Positions 17,949 to 27,177 of a DNA stretch of 64,000 nucleotides are shown one piece after another. How positions within the stretch are numbered: position 1 is the first letter of the stretch; every line of letters begins with the position of its first letter. The translations under genes were made by a program, and so were the position numbers. The stretch comes from UBA6136 sp044351045. GTDB lineage: Bacteria > Pseudomonadota > Gammaproteobacteria > Methylococcales > Methylococcaceae. The notes beneath the pieces are model-generated. The model saw only the letters and a list, made by a program, of their open reading frames with translations, had not been told where the DNA came from and ran no database searches. The stretch covers positions 8,567 through 72,566 of the forward strand of contig JBILGM010000009.1 in NCBI GenBank assembly GCA_044351045.1, in the 5' to 3' direction.

Positions 17949-19135
17949 CAACCGATTACGATGTGCTGATTGTCGGCGGCGGTCTGGTCGGTGGCAGTCT
18001 CGCCCTTGCACTCAAGGATGCTTCGCTCCGCATCGGTCTGGTAGAAGCGTTGAGTGACGCCGAACGGCAGGGATCACCCGCCGGCGACCGAGCGCTGGCC
18101 CTCTCCCGGGGCACCGTGCAGACTCTTGATGGCCTGGGTATCTGGGCCTCGGTCGCACCGCAGGCTATGGCCATCCGGCATATCCATGTATCCGACCGCG
18201 GACATTTTGGAAAAACTCGCCTGCATGCCCGGGATCGGGGCGTGGACGCGCTCGGTCATGTCGCCGTTGCGCGCGTGCTGGAAGACGCCATTCAAAACCA
18301 ACTGGACAGTTCCCCCATTACCCGCCTCTGTCCTGCGCGCATCATGGGCATCCAGTCCGGTCAGGACAGCGCTCTGGTTGCCCTCAATCACGCTGGTGAA
18401 CAACTAAATATTTCCGCCCGACTGGTGGTGGCGGCGGATGGTGGCAGTTCGACCGTCAGAACCCTGCTGGGTATCGAGCAGAATGTGCGGTCCTATGGCC
18501 AGACCGCTATCGTGGTCGAAGTCAATACCAGCAATGACACAAACGACACGGCCTACGAGCGATTTACTTCATCGGGGCCACTGGCATTTCTGCCATTGGA
18601 ACGCCGTAAATGCTCCGTGGTCTGGACGCTCACGAATGAAGAAGCCGAGGATTTGCTGCATCAGGGTGAGTTGGAATTCACCGCCAGTCTGCAGGATGCG
18701 TTTGGATATTGGCTGGGAACCCTCTCGCTCGCTAACCGGCCACAGGGTTTTCCCTTGAAGTTGATTCAGGCGGAACGCATGACGGATCAGCGGGTGGTGT
18801 TGATCGGCAATGCCATGCATCAAATCCACCCCGTAGCCGGCCAAGGTTTCAATCTGGGACTCAGGGATGCGGCGGTACTGGCCGAACGTATCCAGATTCA
18901 GACCCGGCTGGGCGAGGATTTTGGAGACCCGCTGTTTCTGGGCCAGTATGCCGAGGCCAGGCAGGCGGACCTCAACCGGGTGATCCGGTTCACGGACAGC
19001 CTGGTAAGAATTTTCTCCAACGAATTCCCTCCGCTGGCCTGGGCACGAAACCTCGCCCTGATGTCGCTCGACCGGATTCCGGCCGCCAAGCGGCTGCTCT
19101 CACGCCATGCGATGGGATACGGAATTCACGGATAA
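17945..19135 (+). CDS. ubiH: 2-polyprenyl-6-methoxyphenol hydroxylase UbiH
   Basis: A 396-residue FAD monooxygenase of the UbiH/UbiI/COQ6 family. It opens with the dinucleotide-binding motif DVLIVGGGLVGGSLALAL, has the family motif GDRALALSRGTVQTLDGLGI near residue 50, and carries the second FAD motif VVLIGNAMHQIHPVAGQGFN with GLRDAAVLAE. It hydroxylates the aromatic ring of ubiquinone precursors. The four-base overlap with pepP and the ygfB-pepP-ubiH order favour UbiH over UbiI; no second hydroxylase follows here, so this protein may cover more than one ring position. Confidence 0.9.
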   Translation: MTTDYDVLIVGGGLVGGSLALALKDASLRIGLVEALSDAERQGSPAGDRALALSRGTVQTLDGLGIWASVAPQAMAIRHIHVSDRGHFGKTRLHARDRGVDALGHVAVARVLEDAIQNQLDSSPITRLCPARIMGIQSGQDSALVALNHAGEQLNISARLVVAADGGSSTVRTLLGIEQNVRSYGQTAIVVEVNTSNDTNDTAYERFTSSGPLAFLPLERRKCSVVWTLTNEEAEDLLHQGELEFTASLQDAFGYWLGTLSLANRPQGFPLKLIQAERMTDQRVVLIGNAMHQIHPVAGQGFNLGLRDAAVLAERIQIQTRLGEDFGDPLFLGQYAEARQADLNRVIRFTDSLVRIFSNEFPPLAWARNLALMSLDRIPAAKRLLSRHAMGYGIHG

Positions 19136-19146
19136 AAGCCGTTGGA

Positions 19147-19536
19147 TCAGTTGAGTGAAGGCAATCCGGATTCGAGAACCCAGCGCTGGTCGTCTTCATC
19201 AAACCGCCAGCGCTGCTGATCAATGACCATTTTCTCCACCACGCTGCCGGGCGGGATATAGCGGATTTCAACCGTCTGCATCATCACCTTGCCGCTGGGC
19301 AAGACATCCCTGAACTGAGGGCTGTAGGAGGTTACCTTGATCTCCGCCAGCCGATTCCAGTCTGGGGCTCTTAGTGGTGGGGGATCCAGATAAGCCACCG
19401 CCTTTTTGAAAAGGTTCCAGCGGATGGCGGAACCGTATCCACTGACCTGCTCCTCCATTTTCATGAGGTCATAGTCATGCGAACAGGCGGAAAGCAGGAT
19501 AATCAGAGCGAACCAATACGGGGTTTTCACGGTCAC
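19147..19536 (-). CDS. Putative lipoprotein, unknown function
   Basis: A 129-residue protein with a lipoprotein signal (FALIILLSAC, lipobox Cys at residue 18), so it should be anchored at the outer or inner membrane facing the periplasm. The mature part is rich in charged and aromatic residues, with RWRFDEDDQRWVLESGLPSL at the C-terminus. I do not recognise a named family. It ends 11 bases from the convergent ubiH stop, leaving no room for a separate terminator. Confidence 0.75.
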   Translation of the reverse strand: MTVKTPYWFALIILLSACSHDYDLMKMEEQVSGYGSAIRWNLFKKAVAYLDPPPLRAPDWNRLAEIKVTSYSPQFRDVLPSGKVMMQTVEIRYIPPGSVVEKMVIDQQRWRFDEDDQRWVLESGLPSLN

Positions 19537-19684
19537 AATTTGGGTGTTCGTAATATGGTTGAATCAACAGAGCCACCCGCCGGACCCCGTCAAGGGCCAG
19601 AGTCATCGAAAAAATCTGGTTTTTGACGTTACCTCCGTGGAAAGCCTATAGTAACAATTAACAAAAAAGTATTCGGGATCAATT

Positions 19685-20152
19685 ATGAAATTTCTCTTTT
19701 GGGCGATGGGGTTACTCGCAGTCATCTACTTCATGTCCGTGTTCACTTCGAGCACCCATGGTATTGACGGCTCCACACAACGATCTGCAGCCAATTCAGT
19801 CAAAAAACTGAAGCGCTACATGACTACCCAGCAACAGCATATTTTCGAGACTTCTTACGGGGTTCTCGGGGCCATCAAGTCCAAGGAAGGCCCAGATGCA
19901 TTCCTGCCTTTTGTGGACGGCAAGACTCCGGATGAGATTATCGATCTTGCTCGTCAGGAAGTCAGTGCTCGCATCGCCGCCGGTGATCCCGATCTGGTCA
20001 AGTATGGAAGTTGGGAAAATCTGGTCGGTCTGGGAACCCAGCCTGCCGGCAATCCTACGGGCGGCAAGGCCCAGGCCGCGCAGCCACTGCGGAACTCCGT
20101 GCGCGGGGGCCGGGATGATGACGCAGCGGGTATACCTGCTCCCGCTCAGTGA
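19685..20152 (+). CDS. Unknown membrane-anchored small protein
   Basis: A 155-residue protein with an N-terminal hydrophobic anchor (MKFLFWAMGLLAVIYFMSVF) and a soluble part that probably faces the periplasm. The middle contains KKLKRYMTTQQQHIFETSYG and DGKTPDEIIDLARQEVSARI, suggesting a helical fold; the last 40 residues are low-complexity, rich in Gly, Ala and Pro. No named family is recognised. It ends five bases from the convergent rsmI stop. An AT-rich leader precedes the ATG. Confidence 0.72.
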   Translation: MKFLFWAMGLLAVIYFMSVFTSSTHGIDGSTQRSAANSVKKLKRYMTTQQQHIFETSYGVLGAIKSKEGPDAFLPFVDGKTPDEIIDLARQEVSARIAAGDPDLVKYGSWENLVGLGTQPAGNPTGGKAQAAQPLRNSVRGGRDDDAAGIPAPAQ

Positions 20153-20157
20153 TTCCC

Positions 20158-21036
20158 TCAAGGAAGCTTTTCGCTGTTCTTGGTCATTAGGAGCGCCGCC
20201 TGGTAAACCTGTTCCCGGCGGGCTCCGCTGATTTCAGCGGTGAGCTTCACTGCTGTCTTCAGCGAGTTTTCTTTCAGCAACAACTTCAACATCCTGAGCT
20301 GCTCGCCCGTTAATTCGTCCGCCGTAGACCGTTCTCCTGCTCCCTCAATCAGCAAAACAAACTCGCCCCGTCGCATCTCCGGATCGGCAACAAGAATGGA
20401 TGCCGCAGTGCCGACCTGGCTTTCTACCAGGGTCTCGTAGCGTTTTGTCAGCTCCCGGGCGATTACTAGTCGGCGGGTTGCTGGAAACATCTCAGCCAGA
20501 TCTCGCAGGGTTTCCTCAACCCGGTGTGAAGACTCGTAAAAAATCAGCGTTCTCGGCTCATCCTTAAGCGACTCGAACAAGGTCTTGCGGGCCTGGCTTT
20601 TTCGCGGTGGAAACCCCTCGTAGGCAAACCGGTGGCTGGGCAACCCCGACGCGCAGAGCGCAGCAATCAGCGCACAGGCCCCGGGTATCGGGGACACGCG
20701 AATACCCGCTTCTCTAGCCTGACGCACCAGGGGAAAACCAGGATCATTGATCAGGGGAGTGCCGGCATCGGAGATCAGCGCGACGGTCTCGCCCAGAAGC
20801 AGTCGGTCAACCAGCCGTCCCGCGATGGCATCTTCATTGTGTTCATGAAGCGCCAGAAGCGGACGGTCGATGCCGTAATGATCAAGCAGCGGCCGGCTAT
20901 GGCGGGTGTCTTCGCAAGCGATGACATGGGCCGTCTTGAGTACCTCAACCGCCCGAAATCCCAGGTCGCCAAGATTGCCGATCGGTGTAGCGACTAGGTA
21001 TAGTACCCCGGCTCCAGCGGCCGTTTCCTGCCTCAT
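20158..21036 (-). CDS. rsmI: 16S rRNA C1402 2'-O-methyltransferase RsmI
   Basis: A 292-residue SAM-dependent methyltransferase of the tetrapyrrole-methylase fold. Family marks are LYLVATPIGNLGDLGFRAVE, ACEDTRHSRPLL, the ALISDAGTPLINDPGFPLVR stretch and FYESSHRVEETL. It methylates the ribose of C1402 in the ribosomal decoding centre. I start at 21036 (MRQETAAGAG) because conservation begins there; an upstream ATG would run into lpoA. It is divergent from lpoA with a 31-base gap, so their promoters must overlap or lie within the genes. The rsmI/lpoA/yraN/diaA order is enteric-like. Confidence 0.95.
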   Translation of the reverse strand: MRQETAAGAGVLYLVATPIGNLGDLGFRAVEVLKTAHVIACEDTRHSRPLLDHYGIDRPLLALHEHNEDAIAGRLVDRLLLGETVALISDAGTPLINDPGFPLVRQAREAGIRVSPIPGACALIAALCASGLPSHRFAYEGFPPRKSQARKTLFESLKDEPRTLIFYESSHRVEETLRDLAEMFPATRRLVIARELTKRYETLVESQVGTAASILVADPEMRRGEFVLLIEGAGERSTADELTGEQLRMLKLLLKENSLKTAVKLTAEISGARREQVYQAALLMTKNSEKLP

Positions 21037-21067
21037 GCCTTTTCGTTCTCCTGAGGGATTTTTCACC

Positions 21068-22897
21068 ATGCGAATCACTCGTTTTGTCTTGATTGTGTTC
21101 TCGGCATGGGGATTGACGGCTTGCCAGAACACGTTACATCGCATGACCTCAAAGGCAACGCCCCCCAGCGATCCCCAAGCCGAATCACTGTTGAAATCGG
21201 GCGATTACGCCGGCGCGGCTCAGCGCTATGAGCAGCTGGCACGCGACTCCAGAACACCGGATCACTACTTTCTGGAGGCCGCCGATGCCGCGCTAAGAGC
21301 GGGAAACAGCGACATGGCGATCTATATGGCCAACGCGATCATCCCAAATGAACTGAGCTCTACAGACAACGTCCGGTATCTGTTACTCACCAGCCGGCTC
21401 GATCTCAATGAGGGAAAAGCCAGCGAGGCACTGACCAAACTGGACCCGCTTTCAGGTCAAAGGCTCTTCGGCCATGATGCAAAAAACTATCACATACTGC
21501 GCGCTTCCGCCGAAAACCAGTTAGGGAACATGATTGCCAGTGCCAACGAACGAGTGGCTTTAGGAAAGCTGCTGACGCGTCCGGAGGAAATACAGCGTAA
21601 CAATGAAGTGATTCATGAGACCCTCGAAAGGGTTCCCGCCCGCCAGCTAGTGGATAAACAACCCCCGCCCCCGGATGCACTGGGCGGCTGGATGGCCTTA
21701 ACGTATCTCCTCAAAAACACCCCCGGCGAGCGATTGGCTGCCGCGATCACGCAATGGCGTAGCCTCTATCCTGGTCATCCTGCGAATGGCGCCTTTCTGC
21801 AGCGTGCTTTGGCGGATGCCGGGCAGGGTTCTTCTTCGCCACAAACCGGATTGGTCCCCGGCGGTTCCAGTGGCAAGGCATTGCCCACCGGACCCTTTAT
21901 CGGGGTATTACTGCCATTGACCGGCCCCTATGCCTCTGCGTCCGAAGCCATTCGCACTGGCATGACAACGGCCCAGGCGGCAGACCGCACCAGTCATAAA
22001 CCCGAGTTGTTTTTTTCCGATTCAACTGAAAGCAATATCTACCCGAACTACCGGCGCATGGCGGATGGTGGCGCCACCATGGTAGTGGGTCCCTTAATCA
22101 AGGATGATGTCAGCGCTCTGGCGCGTGGCGGCGATATTCCCGTTCCTGTGTTGGCTCTCAATCAGGTCAATGACCTCAGAAATTCAAGAATCTATCAGTT
22201 CGGCCTGACACCGGAACAGGAGGTGGAACAGGTCGCCGGAACTGCCTGGCTGGATGGTAAACGAGAGGTCATCCTGATGGCGCCTGATTCCGCTTTCGGC
22301 AAACGTCTTGCCGGGTATTTTGACCGCTACTGGCAGTCACTGGGGGGTCGCGTTATCGAGAGGAGGAAATACCTCACGGACGCGGTGGACCCCCCCACGT
22401 TGGCCAAAAACCTGCCCGCCAATACCGATGATGCCTTTGTTTTTCTGGTCGCCGATGTAAAACAGGCGCGGCAAATCGTTCCCGGGCTAAGAAGTGCTTT
22501 TCCGGTCAGCATTTATGCGACCTCCCATGTTTTTGATGGAAAAATCAACGACCCTGCCAATTCGGCGCTCGATGGCCTGATTTTCTGTGATATGCCCTGG
22601 TTGCTGAACCCTAATCAGGGCGGGGCGCTTTCGGCTCAGTCTCTGGAAAGAGAAATTCGTCAGACAAAACCCGACGCGGTCAAGCTGCTGGCAATGGGCC
22701 TGGATGCCTACCGACTGGTTGCAGAAATAGATCACCTCAAAGACGATGGCTATGACCGTTATGCCGGCGCCACCGGCAGTCTGAGTCTCCTGTCTGATCA
22801 ACGCATACAACGGCAATTGGAATGCGCACAATTCAGTGATGCCAGTCTGAAACCAAGAGGAATTGCCCCGCTGCTCAGAAGCAGCATGCCCCAATGA
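21068..22897 (+). CDS. lpoA: Outer-membrane lipoprotein LpoA, activator of PBP1a
   Basis: A 609-residue lipoprotein. The signal MRITRFVLIVFSAWGLTAC ends with the lipobox Cys (residue 19). The N-terminal part is TPR-like (ESLLKSGDYAGAAQRYEQLA), and the C-terminal part is a type-1 periplasmic-binding fold, starting PFIGVLLPLTGPYASASEAI. LpoA reaches from the outer membrane through the sacculus to stimulate the peptidoglycan synthase PBP1a. The start at 21068 is set by the signal peptide; upstream residues in the same frame only mirror rsmI. yraN follows with a 19-base gap. Confidence 0.94.
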   Translation: MRITRFVLIVFSAWGLTACQNTLHRMTSKATPPSDPQAESLLKSGDYAGAAQRYEQLARDSRTPDHYFLEAADAALRAGNSDMAIYMANAIIPNELSSTDNVRYLLLTSRLDLNEGKASEALTKLDPLSGQRLFGHDAKNYHILRASAENQLGNMIASANERVALGKLLTRPEEIQRNNEVIHETLERVPARQLVDKQPPPPDALGGWMALTYLLKNTPGERLAAAITQWRSLYPGHPANGAFLQRALADAGQGSSSPQTGLVPGGSSGKALPTGPFIGVLLPLTGPYASASEAIRTGMTTAQAADRTSHKPELFFSDSTESNIYPNYRRMADGGATMVVGPLIKDDVSALARGGDIPVPVLALNQVNDLRNSRIYQFGLTPEQEVEQVAGTAWLDGKREVILMAPDSAFGKRLAGYFDRYWQSLGGRVIERRKYLTDAVDPPTLAKNLPANTDDAFVFLVADVKQARQIVPGLRSAFPVSIYATSHVFDGKINDPANSALDGLIFCDMPWLLNPNQGGALSAQSLEREIRQTKPDAVKLLAMGLDAYRLVAEIDHLKDDGYDRYAGATGSLSLLSDQRIQRQLECAQFSDASLKPRGIAPLLRSSMPQ

Positions 22898-22916
22898 CCT
22901 GAAAGCATTCTGGACA

Positions 22917-23282
22917 ATGGAGCGCATGAGCCGGACCGAACAGGGTCGACAGGCGGAGGATCATGCCCTCAGCCTTTTACTGAAGGCTGGATTGAAACTC
23001 GTGGACCGCAATTACCGTTCCCGGTTTGGAGAAATCGACCTCATAATGGAAGAGGGAACGACTGTGGTATTCGTGGAGGTGCGCTACCGAACTTCCAACC
23101 GATTCGGTAGTGCCCAGGAAAGCGTTAATCGACAAAAACAGCATCGGCTCATCCTCACAGCCAGCGATTACATCAAGGATAAGCGCCTTCGCCGTCCGAC
23201 TCGTTTCGATGTAGCGGCAATCACACCGGGACCCTCCGGTTTTTCGATGAACTGGATCAAAGGCGCCTTTGAGGCGGAGTGA
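22917..23282 (+). CDS. yraN: YraN, UPF0102 endonuclease-like protein
   Basis: A 121-residue protein of the UPF0102 family, a small restriction-endonuclease-like fold. It shows GRQAEDHALSLLLKAGLKLV, then NYRSRFGEIDLIMEEG with the conserved Glu-x-Asp, VVFVEVRYR with the E-x-R/K pair, and a basic C-terminal part. The family is predicted to have nuclease activity, possibly tied to recombination or uptake, but no role is firmly proven. Starts at 22917 or 22926 are both possible. It lies in the conserved lpoA-yraN-diaA string. Confidence 0.92.
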   Translation: MERMSRTEQGRQAEDHALSLLLKAGLKLVDRNYRSRFGEIDLIMEEGTTVVFVEVRYRTSNRFGSAQESVNRQKQHRLILTASDYIKDKRLRRPTRFDVAAITPGPSGFSMNWIKGAFEAE

Positions 23283-23307
23283 TCCTGACCCAATCAAAAC
23301 CGACATC

Positions 23308-23895
23308 ATGGAATTTCAAGACCGAATCGTTCGTCAGTTCGCACTTCACGCGGAAACCACTCAGGAGACCTTGCTGCGGTTGAGTGACGGCATCGAGGCG
23401 GCGGCCATCCACCTGGCCAACTGTCTCCTCAATGACGGCAAGATTCTCTGTTGTGGTAATGGCGGTTCGGCAGCAGAGGCACAGCATCTGTCCTCCGAAC
23501 TCCTGAACCGTTTTGATCGGGATCGGCCCGGACTGCCGGCGATCTCGCTGACCACGGATACAGCGGCCATAACCTCCATCGCCAACGATTACCAGTTCGA
23601 AGACATCTTCGCCAAGCCTATTCGCGCGTTGGGTCAGAGCAGCGACGTCCTGGTGATTTACACCACCAGCGGAAATTCCGGCAACTTGCTGAAGGCCGCC
23701 AGTGCCGCTCATGACTGCGACATGACCATCATCGCTCTCAGCGGCCGAGACGGCGGACCATTAGCCCCATTGCTGCGTGAGAGCGATCTTGAACTCCGGG
23801 TACCTTCTGATATAACGGCACGCGTCCAGGAAATCCATTTACTGATCACCCACTGTCTGTGTGATCTGATCGACGTCCAGTTATTCGGTGAGTAA
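23308..23895 (+). CDS. diaA: DnaA initiator-associating protein DiaA (SIS domain)
   Basis: A 195-residue SIS-domain protein. Marks are KILCCGNGGSAAEAQHLSSE, LTTDTAAITSIANDY, VLVIYTTSGNSGNLLKAA and ARVQEIHLLITHCLCDLID, very close to E. coli DiaA. DiaA is a tetramer that binds DnaA and promotes its loading at oriC; the related GmhA is a sedoheptulose-7-phosphate isomerase. Synteny with yraN and the C-terminal CDLID sequence favour DiaA. The ATG at 23308 fits family length; no strong ribosome-binding site precedes it. Confidence 0.9.
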   Translation: MEFQDRIVRQFALHAETTQETLLRLSDGIEAAAIHLANCLLNDGKILCCGNGGSAAEAQHLSSELLNRFDRDRPGLPAISLTTDTAAITSIANDYQFEDIFAKPIRALGQSSDVLVIYTTSGNSGNLLKAASAAHDCDMTIIALSGRDGGPLAPLLRESDLELRVPSDITARVQEIHLLITHCLCDLIDVQLFGE

Positions 23896-23899
23896 GACC

Positions 23900-25297
23900 A
23901 TGCCCCTCCCCTCTCACTTCGTCGCCCGACTGGTTGAAATCTTCGCTCCCGAAAAAATCCTGACCGATCCAGCCGACTGCTGGGTCTACGGCTACGACAA
24001 CAGCAAGCGACAGGTTTTGCCAGAAGCCGTGGTTTTTCCTACATCTCATGAGCAAGCCCTGGCGTTGGTCAGGCTCTGCAATGATCATGAGATCCCGCTG
24101 ACAGCCCGGGGCCGAGGTACCGGGACCACCGGCGCCACCGTTCCCCTCAAACATGGCGTGGTGGCATCGTTCGAGCGAATGGATCGGATTATTGAATTCT
24201 CGTCCGATAACCGCTTCATCGTCGTCGAACCGGGGATCACCAATCAGGCGGTACAGGATTTCGTCAAACCCCATGGTTTTTTCTGGCCTCCCGATCCCAC
24301 CAGCGCCGCGTTTTGTAGCGTCGGCGGAAACCTGGCCTACAACTCGGCGGGACCCCGCGCCGTAAAGTATGGCACCCCCCGGGAAAATACCCTGGGTTTG
24401 CGGGCCATCACCGGCGCTGGCGAGGAATTACGTTCAGGGGTCTATACCACCAAAGGCGTAGTGGGTTACGACCTGACCAGACTCTTGATCGGTTCGGAAG
24501 GCACGCTAGCACTGATCACGGAAGCCACGCTAAAACTGACCCCACTACCCCAAGCTAAACGAACGCTGCGGGCGGTCTATCGGGAAGTCAGCTCTGCGGC
24601 CCTAGCCATCGCCCGGATCATGGCACAACCGGCAGTCCCGTGTGCGCTGGAATTCATCGACGGCAATGCAATCGACATGGTCCGCCGCTACTCGACGGCT
24701 GGCTTGCCGGACCAGGCCGGTGCCTTATTGATGATCGAGGTAGATGGTTTTGCCGAAGCCATGGCCCCGCAGATAGAAAGCATTCGTGCCGCAGCGGAGA
24801 ATGATGGCCTGGTGGAATTCAGAGCCGCCGAGACCGCAGAGGAAGTCGAAGCCCTGTGGCAGACCCGCAAGGCCCTGTCACCAACACTGAGAAAAATCGC
24901 ACCCAAGAAGATTAACGAAGATGTCGTCGTACCGGTCACCGAGCTACCTGCCCTGATCAGCGGCATCGATGAGTTATCTCGCCGTTACCAATTGCCTATT
25001 GTCAATTTCGGTCATGCGGGCAATGGCAACATCCATGTCAATCTGCTTTTCGATCCGGGCAAACCGGGTGAATCCGACAAAGCCCACGCCTGCCTGGATG
25101 AAATGTTCTCTCTTGTCCTGCGGCTTCGCGGGACACTCTCGGGAGAGCATGGTGTTGGCATCGAAAAGCGCGAATACGTGAATCGTGAGCTGGATGCCAC
25201 CTCCTTGCGCCTGATGAACGACATCAAACGCCAGTTCGACCCCAAGGGACTCCTCAATTGGGGCAAGGCGCTGCCCCTGGAGGAGATCACAAAATAA
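23900..25297 (+). CDS. FAD-linked oxidase, GlcD/D-lactate dehydrogenase family
   Basis: A 465-residue flavoprotein of the VAO/PCMH family. The FAD domain includes PLTARGRGTGTTGATVPL, EPGITNQAVQDFVKPHGFFW, then VGGNLAYNSAGPRAVKYG and YDLTRLLIGSEGTLALITEA. The C-terminal domain has NFGHAGNGNIHVNLLFDP and LSGEHGVGIEKREY, whose His residues serve as metal or substrate ligands in this family. It oxidises a 2-hydroxyacid such as D-lactate or glycolate; no GlcE/GlcF partners are adjacent, so the substrate is open. A GTG at 23888 within diaA is an alternative start. Confidence 0.88.
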   Translation: MPLPSHFVARLVEIFAPEKILTDPADCWVYGYDNSKRQVLPEAVVFPTSHEQALALVRLCNDHEIPLTARGRGTGTTGATVPLKHGVVASFERMDRIIEFSSDNRFIVVEPGITNQAVQDFVKPHGFFWPPDPTSAAFCSVGGNLAYNSAGPRAVKYGTPRENTLGLRAITGAGEELRSGVYTTKGVVGYDLTRLLIGSEGTLALITEATLKLTPLPQAKRTLRAVYREVSSAALAIARIMAQPAVPCALEFIDGNAIDMVRRYSTAGLPDQAGALLMIEVDGFAEAMAPQIESIRAAAENDGLVEFRAAETAEEVEALWQTRKALSPTLRKIAPKKINEDVVVPVTELPALISGIDELSRRYQLPIVNFGHAGNGNIHVNLLFDPGKPGESDKAHACLDEMFSLVLRLRGTLSGEHGVGIEKREYVNRELDATSLRLMNDIKRQFDPKGLLNWGKALPLEEITK

Positions 25298-25318
25298 GCC
25301 GCAACAGCGACCCGGCAA

Positions 25319-25339
25319 CCACGCCGTAGCCGGCGGTGG
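25319..25339 (+). terminator. Hairpin after the FAD oxidase gene
   Basis: A GC-rich stem (CCACGCCG / CGGCGGTGG with a bulged base, loop TAGC) lies 22 bases past the stop and is followed within ten bases by CTTTTGATTTT. It could act as an intrinsic terminator for the plus-strand lpoA-to-oxidase run. Confidence 0.45.
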
Positions 25340-25356
25340 GGTGCCGCTTTTGATTT

Positions 25357-26082
25357 TCATGGGCAATGGGCCGGCGGTTCGTTTTCGTTATTGAACAGCC
25401 GGATGATGCGTTGGGGTTTTTCATGAACCACCGCATATCGGTAATCAGCAGATTGTCCTGTGTGCAAAATCCAGTCGCTGGCAGGTTCAAAGCCGGTGGG
25501 TACAGAGTGAAAACCCTGAAAATCCTCGGCTACCACGACCTGTTTAAGACCCACGGCGATGCCTCTGCCAGTGGCCTTGACGAAGGCCTCTTTCGCGTTC
25601 CAGTACCGGATGAATGATTCTGGCCGATGCGCCGGACCCAATCGACGCCAATCGTCCCATTCGGCCTCGGACAAGCAATATTTCCCCAGCCGGTCCACAT
25701 CACGACGCGGATGCAAGCGTTCAACATCCACACCCAGTGCCATGCCGCGGCCGAACACGATCACCGCCATGCCACCGGAATGCGACACATTGAAGACCAG
25801 GCCCTGATTTTCCTCGGTGTGTGACAGACGAGGTTTACCATGCGCATTGATGGCTAAATCGACAGCTTCCGGATTGATCCCCAGATAACTCCCCAGTAAC
25901 CGTCTTAAATGGCCGCGAGTCAGGATGAAAGCCCGTTGCGCAGCCGCATGGGAGTACCGATGGGCTCTGACTTTTTCCTCACGACTCAACCACTCCGTAT
26001 GGATCTCCACCGGCAGCATGGAGTCTTCATCGAGATTCAGAAACCACACATGCAATGAAGACCGATCCAATTCAGGCGTCAT
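25357..26082 (-). CDS. 4'-phosphopantetheinyl transferase (Sfp type)
   Basis: A 241-residue protein of the Sfp/EntD class that moves 4'-phosphopantetheine from CoA to a serine of carrier proteins. Motifs: AHGKPRL and VFNVSHSGGMAVI in the first half, GVDVERLHPRR with the Mg-binding acidic residues, and RYWNAKEAFVKATGRGI. The two-lobed length fits Sfp rather than the short AcpS. No polyketide or peptide synthase lies in the window, so the target carrier is elsewhere. The ATG at 26082 (MTPELDRSSLHVW) fits the family; an upstream in-frame ATG at 26196 would add 38 residues without counterparts. Confidence 0.9.
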   Translation of the reverse strand: MTPELDRSSLHVWFLNLDEDSMLPVEIHTEWLSREEKVRAHRYSHAAAQRAFILTRGHLRRLLGSYLGINPEAVDLAINAHGKPRLSHTEENQGLVFNVSHSGGMAVIVFGRGMALGVDVERLHPRRDVDRLGKYCLSEAEWDDWRRLGPAHRPESFIRYWNAKEAFVKATGRGIAVGLKQVVVAEDFQGFHSVPTGFEPASDWILHTGQSADYRYAVVHEKPQRIIRLFNNENEPPAHCP

Positions 26083-26244
26083 GATCGGCTGCACGTGATG
26101 ACTGACCGCTGGTTTCAAAATGGGCAGAGCAGGGAAGATCAGGGGGAAACCAGAGACAATAGCCCCGGACAGGGCTCGACGATGGTTTAATTCCACCTCA
26201 TTCTAGCTGACGAATCACGGCCACAGCAGGCGATCCGCATCACA

Positions 26245-27177
26245 TTGAACGCTAACCAGCAAACCTTGAAGACCTTAAGAACCCTCCTGATAGCCGGATT
26301 CAGCCCATTTCTGTACCTGATTCTGGTGGCGATGCTTTCGGCCTTGCTGGCCTATCCACTCTTCCGTCTCAGTGGATCGCAGGATATCGGCTTTTACCGT
26401 TCGCTGGTCAGCCGGGGTGGGCAAGCGCTCATTCTTATGAGTTTGTATCCCCTCTCGAAAAGGCTAGGGCTCAGCTGGTCGGATTTTGGATTGAAAACCC
26501 GATTTTTTCGGCAATGGCTGGTCGGTTTTTTACTTGGCGCGGCAATGCTGGGACTGCACCTGACCGCGCTGGTGATGCTGGAGGTCCGGGTGATGTCCCT
26601 GGAGTCATTCCATCTGCATGACCTGATGCTGATCTTGGGTAAATCACTGGCGATCGGTTTAGGCGTAGCTTTACTCGAAGAAAGCATTTTTCGGGGTGCG
26701 CTGCTCTCGATTGTTGGCCACCTATCCAATTCCACCATGGCCATATGGGTGAGCGCGTTCTACTACGCCCTCCTGCATTTCATCGGCAGCAAATGGACCA
26801 CTGAGAGCGGGGCTGTCGGCTGGGACACCGGTTTTCGCATTGCCCTGGACGGGTTCGGACACCTTATGGAAGTGGCACCGGACAGTTTTCTGGCTCTCTT
26901 TGTCGCCGGTCTGTTTCTGGGTAGCCTTCGTGTCATCCTGCCCATGAGCCTGGGGCTCTGCATCGGTATTCACGCCGGCTGGGTTTTCATCGTCAAGTCA
27001 GCCAAATCCGTAAGTTACCTTAATTTCGATTCCTCTCTCATGTTTCTCATCAGCCGCTATGATCTGATCATTGGCTACCTTTCAGCCGCTTGGTTAAGCG
27101 TTTTTCTCATCCTGATGTGGGCGGGTGTGGCCTTGTACCAAAAGCGCCCGCCGTCTTTGCCGAAAAAAACTTCATGA
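26245..27177 (+). CDS. CPBP-family intramembrane protease-like protein
   Basis: A 310-residue polytopic membrane protein with about eight hydrophobic segments. The CPBP (CAAX protease and bacteriocin-processing, Abi) motifs are present: LEESIFRGALLS with the paired Glu and Arg, and FYYALLHF with the conserved His. The family includes Rce1-like proteases and bacteriocin-immunity proteins. The start is a TTG at 26245; the next in-frame ATG would cut the first membrane helix. The stop overlaps the cmoA ATG, so the two are coupled, which is not a commonly known pairing. Confidence 0.85.
   Translation: MNANQQTLKTLRTLLIAGFSPFLYLILVAMLSALLAYPLFRLSGSQDIGFYRSLVSRGGQALILMSLYPLSKRLGLSWSDFGLKTRFFRQWLVGFLLGAAMLGLHLTALVMLEVRVMSLESFHLHDLMLILGKSLAIGLGVALLEESIFRGALLSIVGHLSNSTMAIWVSAFYYALLHFIGSKWTTESGAVGWDTGFRIALDGFGHLMEVAPDSFLALFVAGLFLGSLRVILPMSLGLCIGIHAGWVFIVKSAKSVSYLNFDSSLMFLISRYDLIIGYLSAAWLSVFLILMWAGVALYQKRPPSLPKKTS

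Noticed and set aside
21037..21067. RNase P RNA between rsmI and lpoA
   Set aside because: RNase P RNA is near rsmI in some gammaproteobacteria, but here only 31 bases separate rsmI and lpoA.
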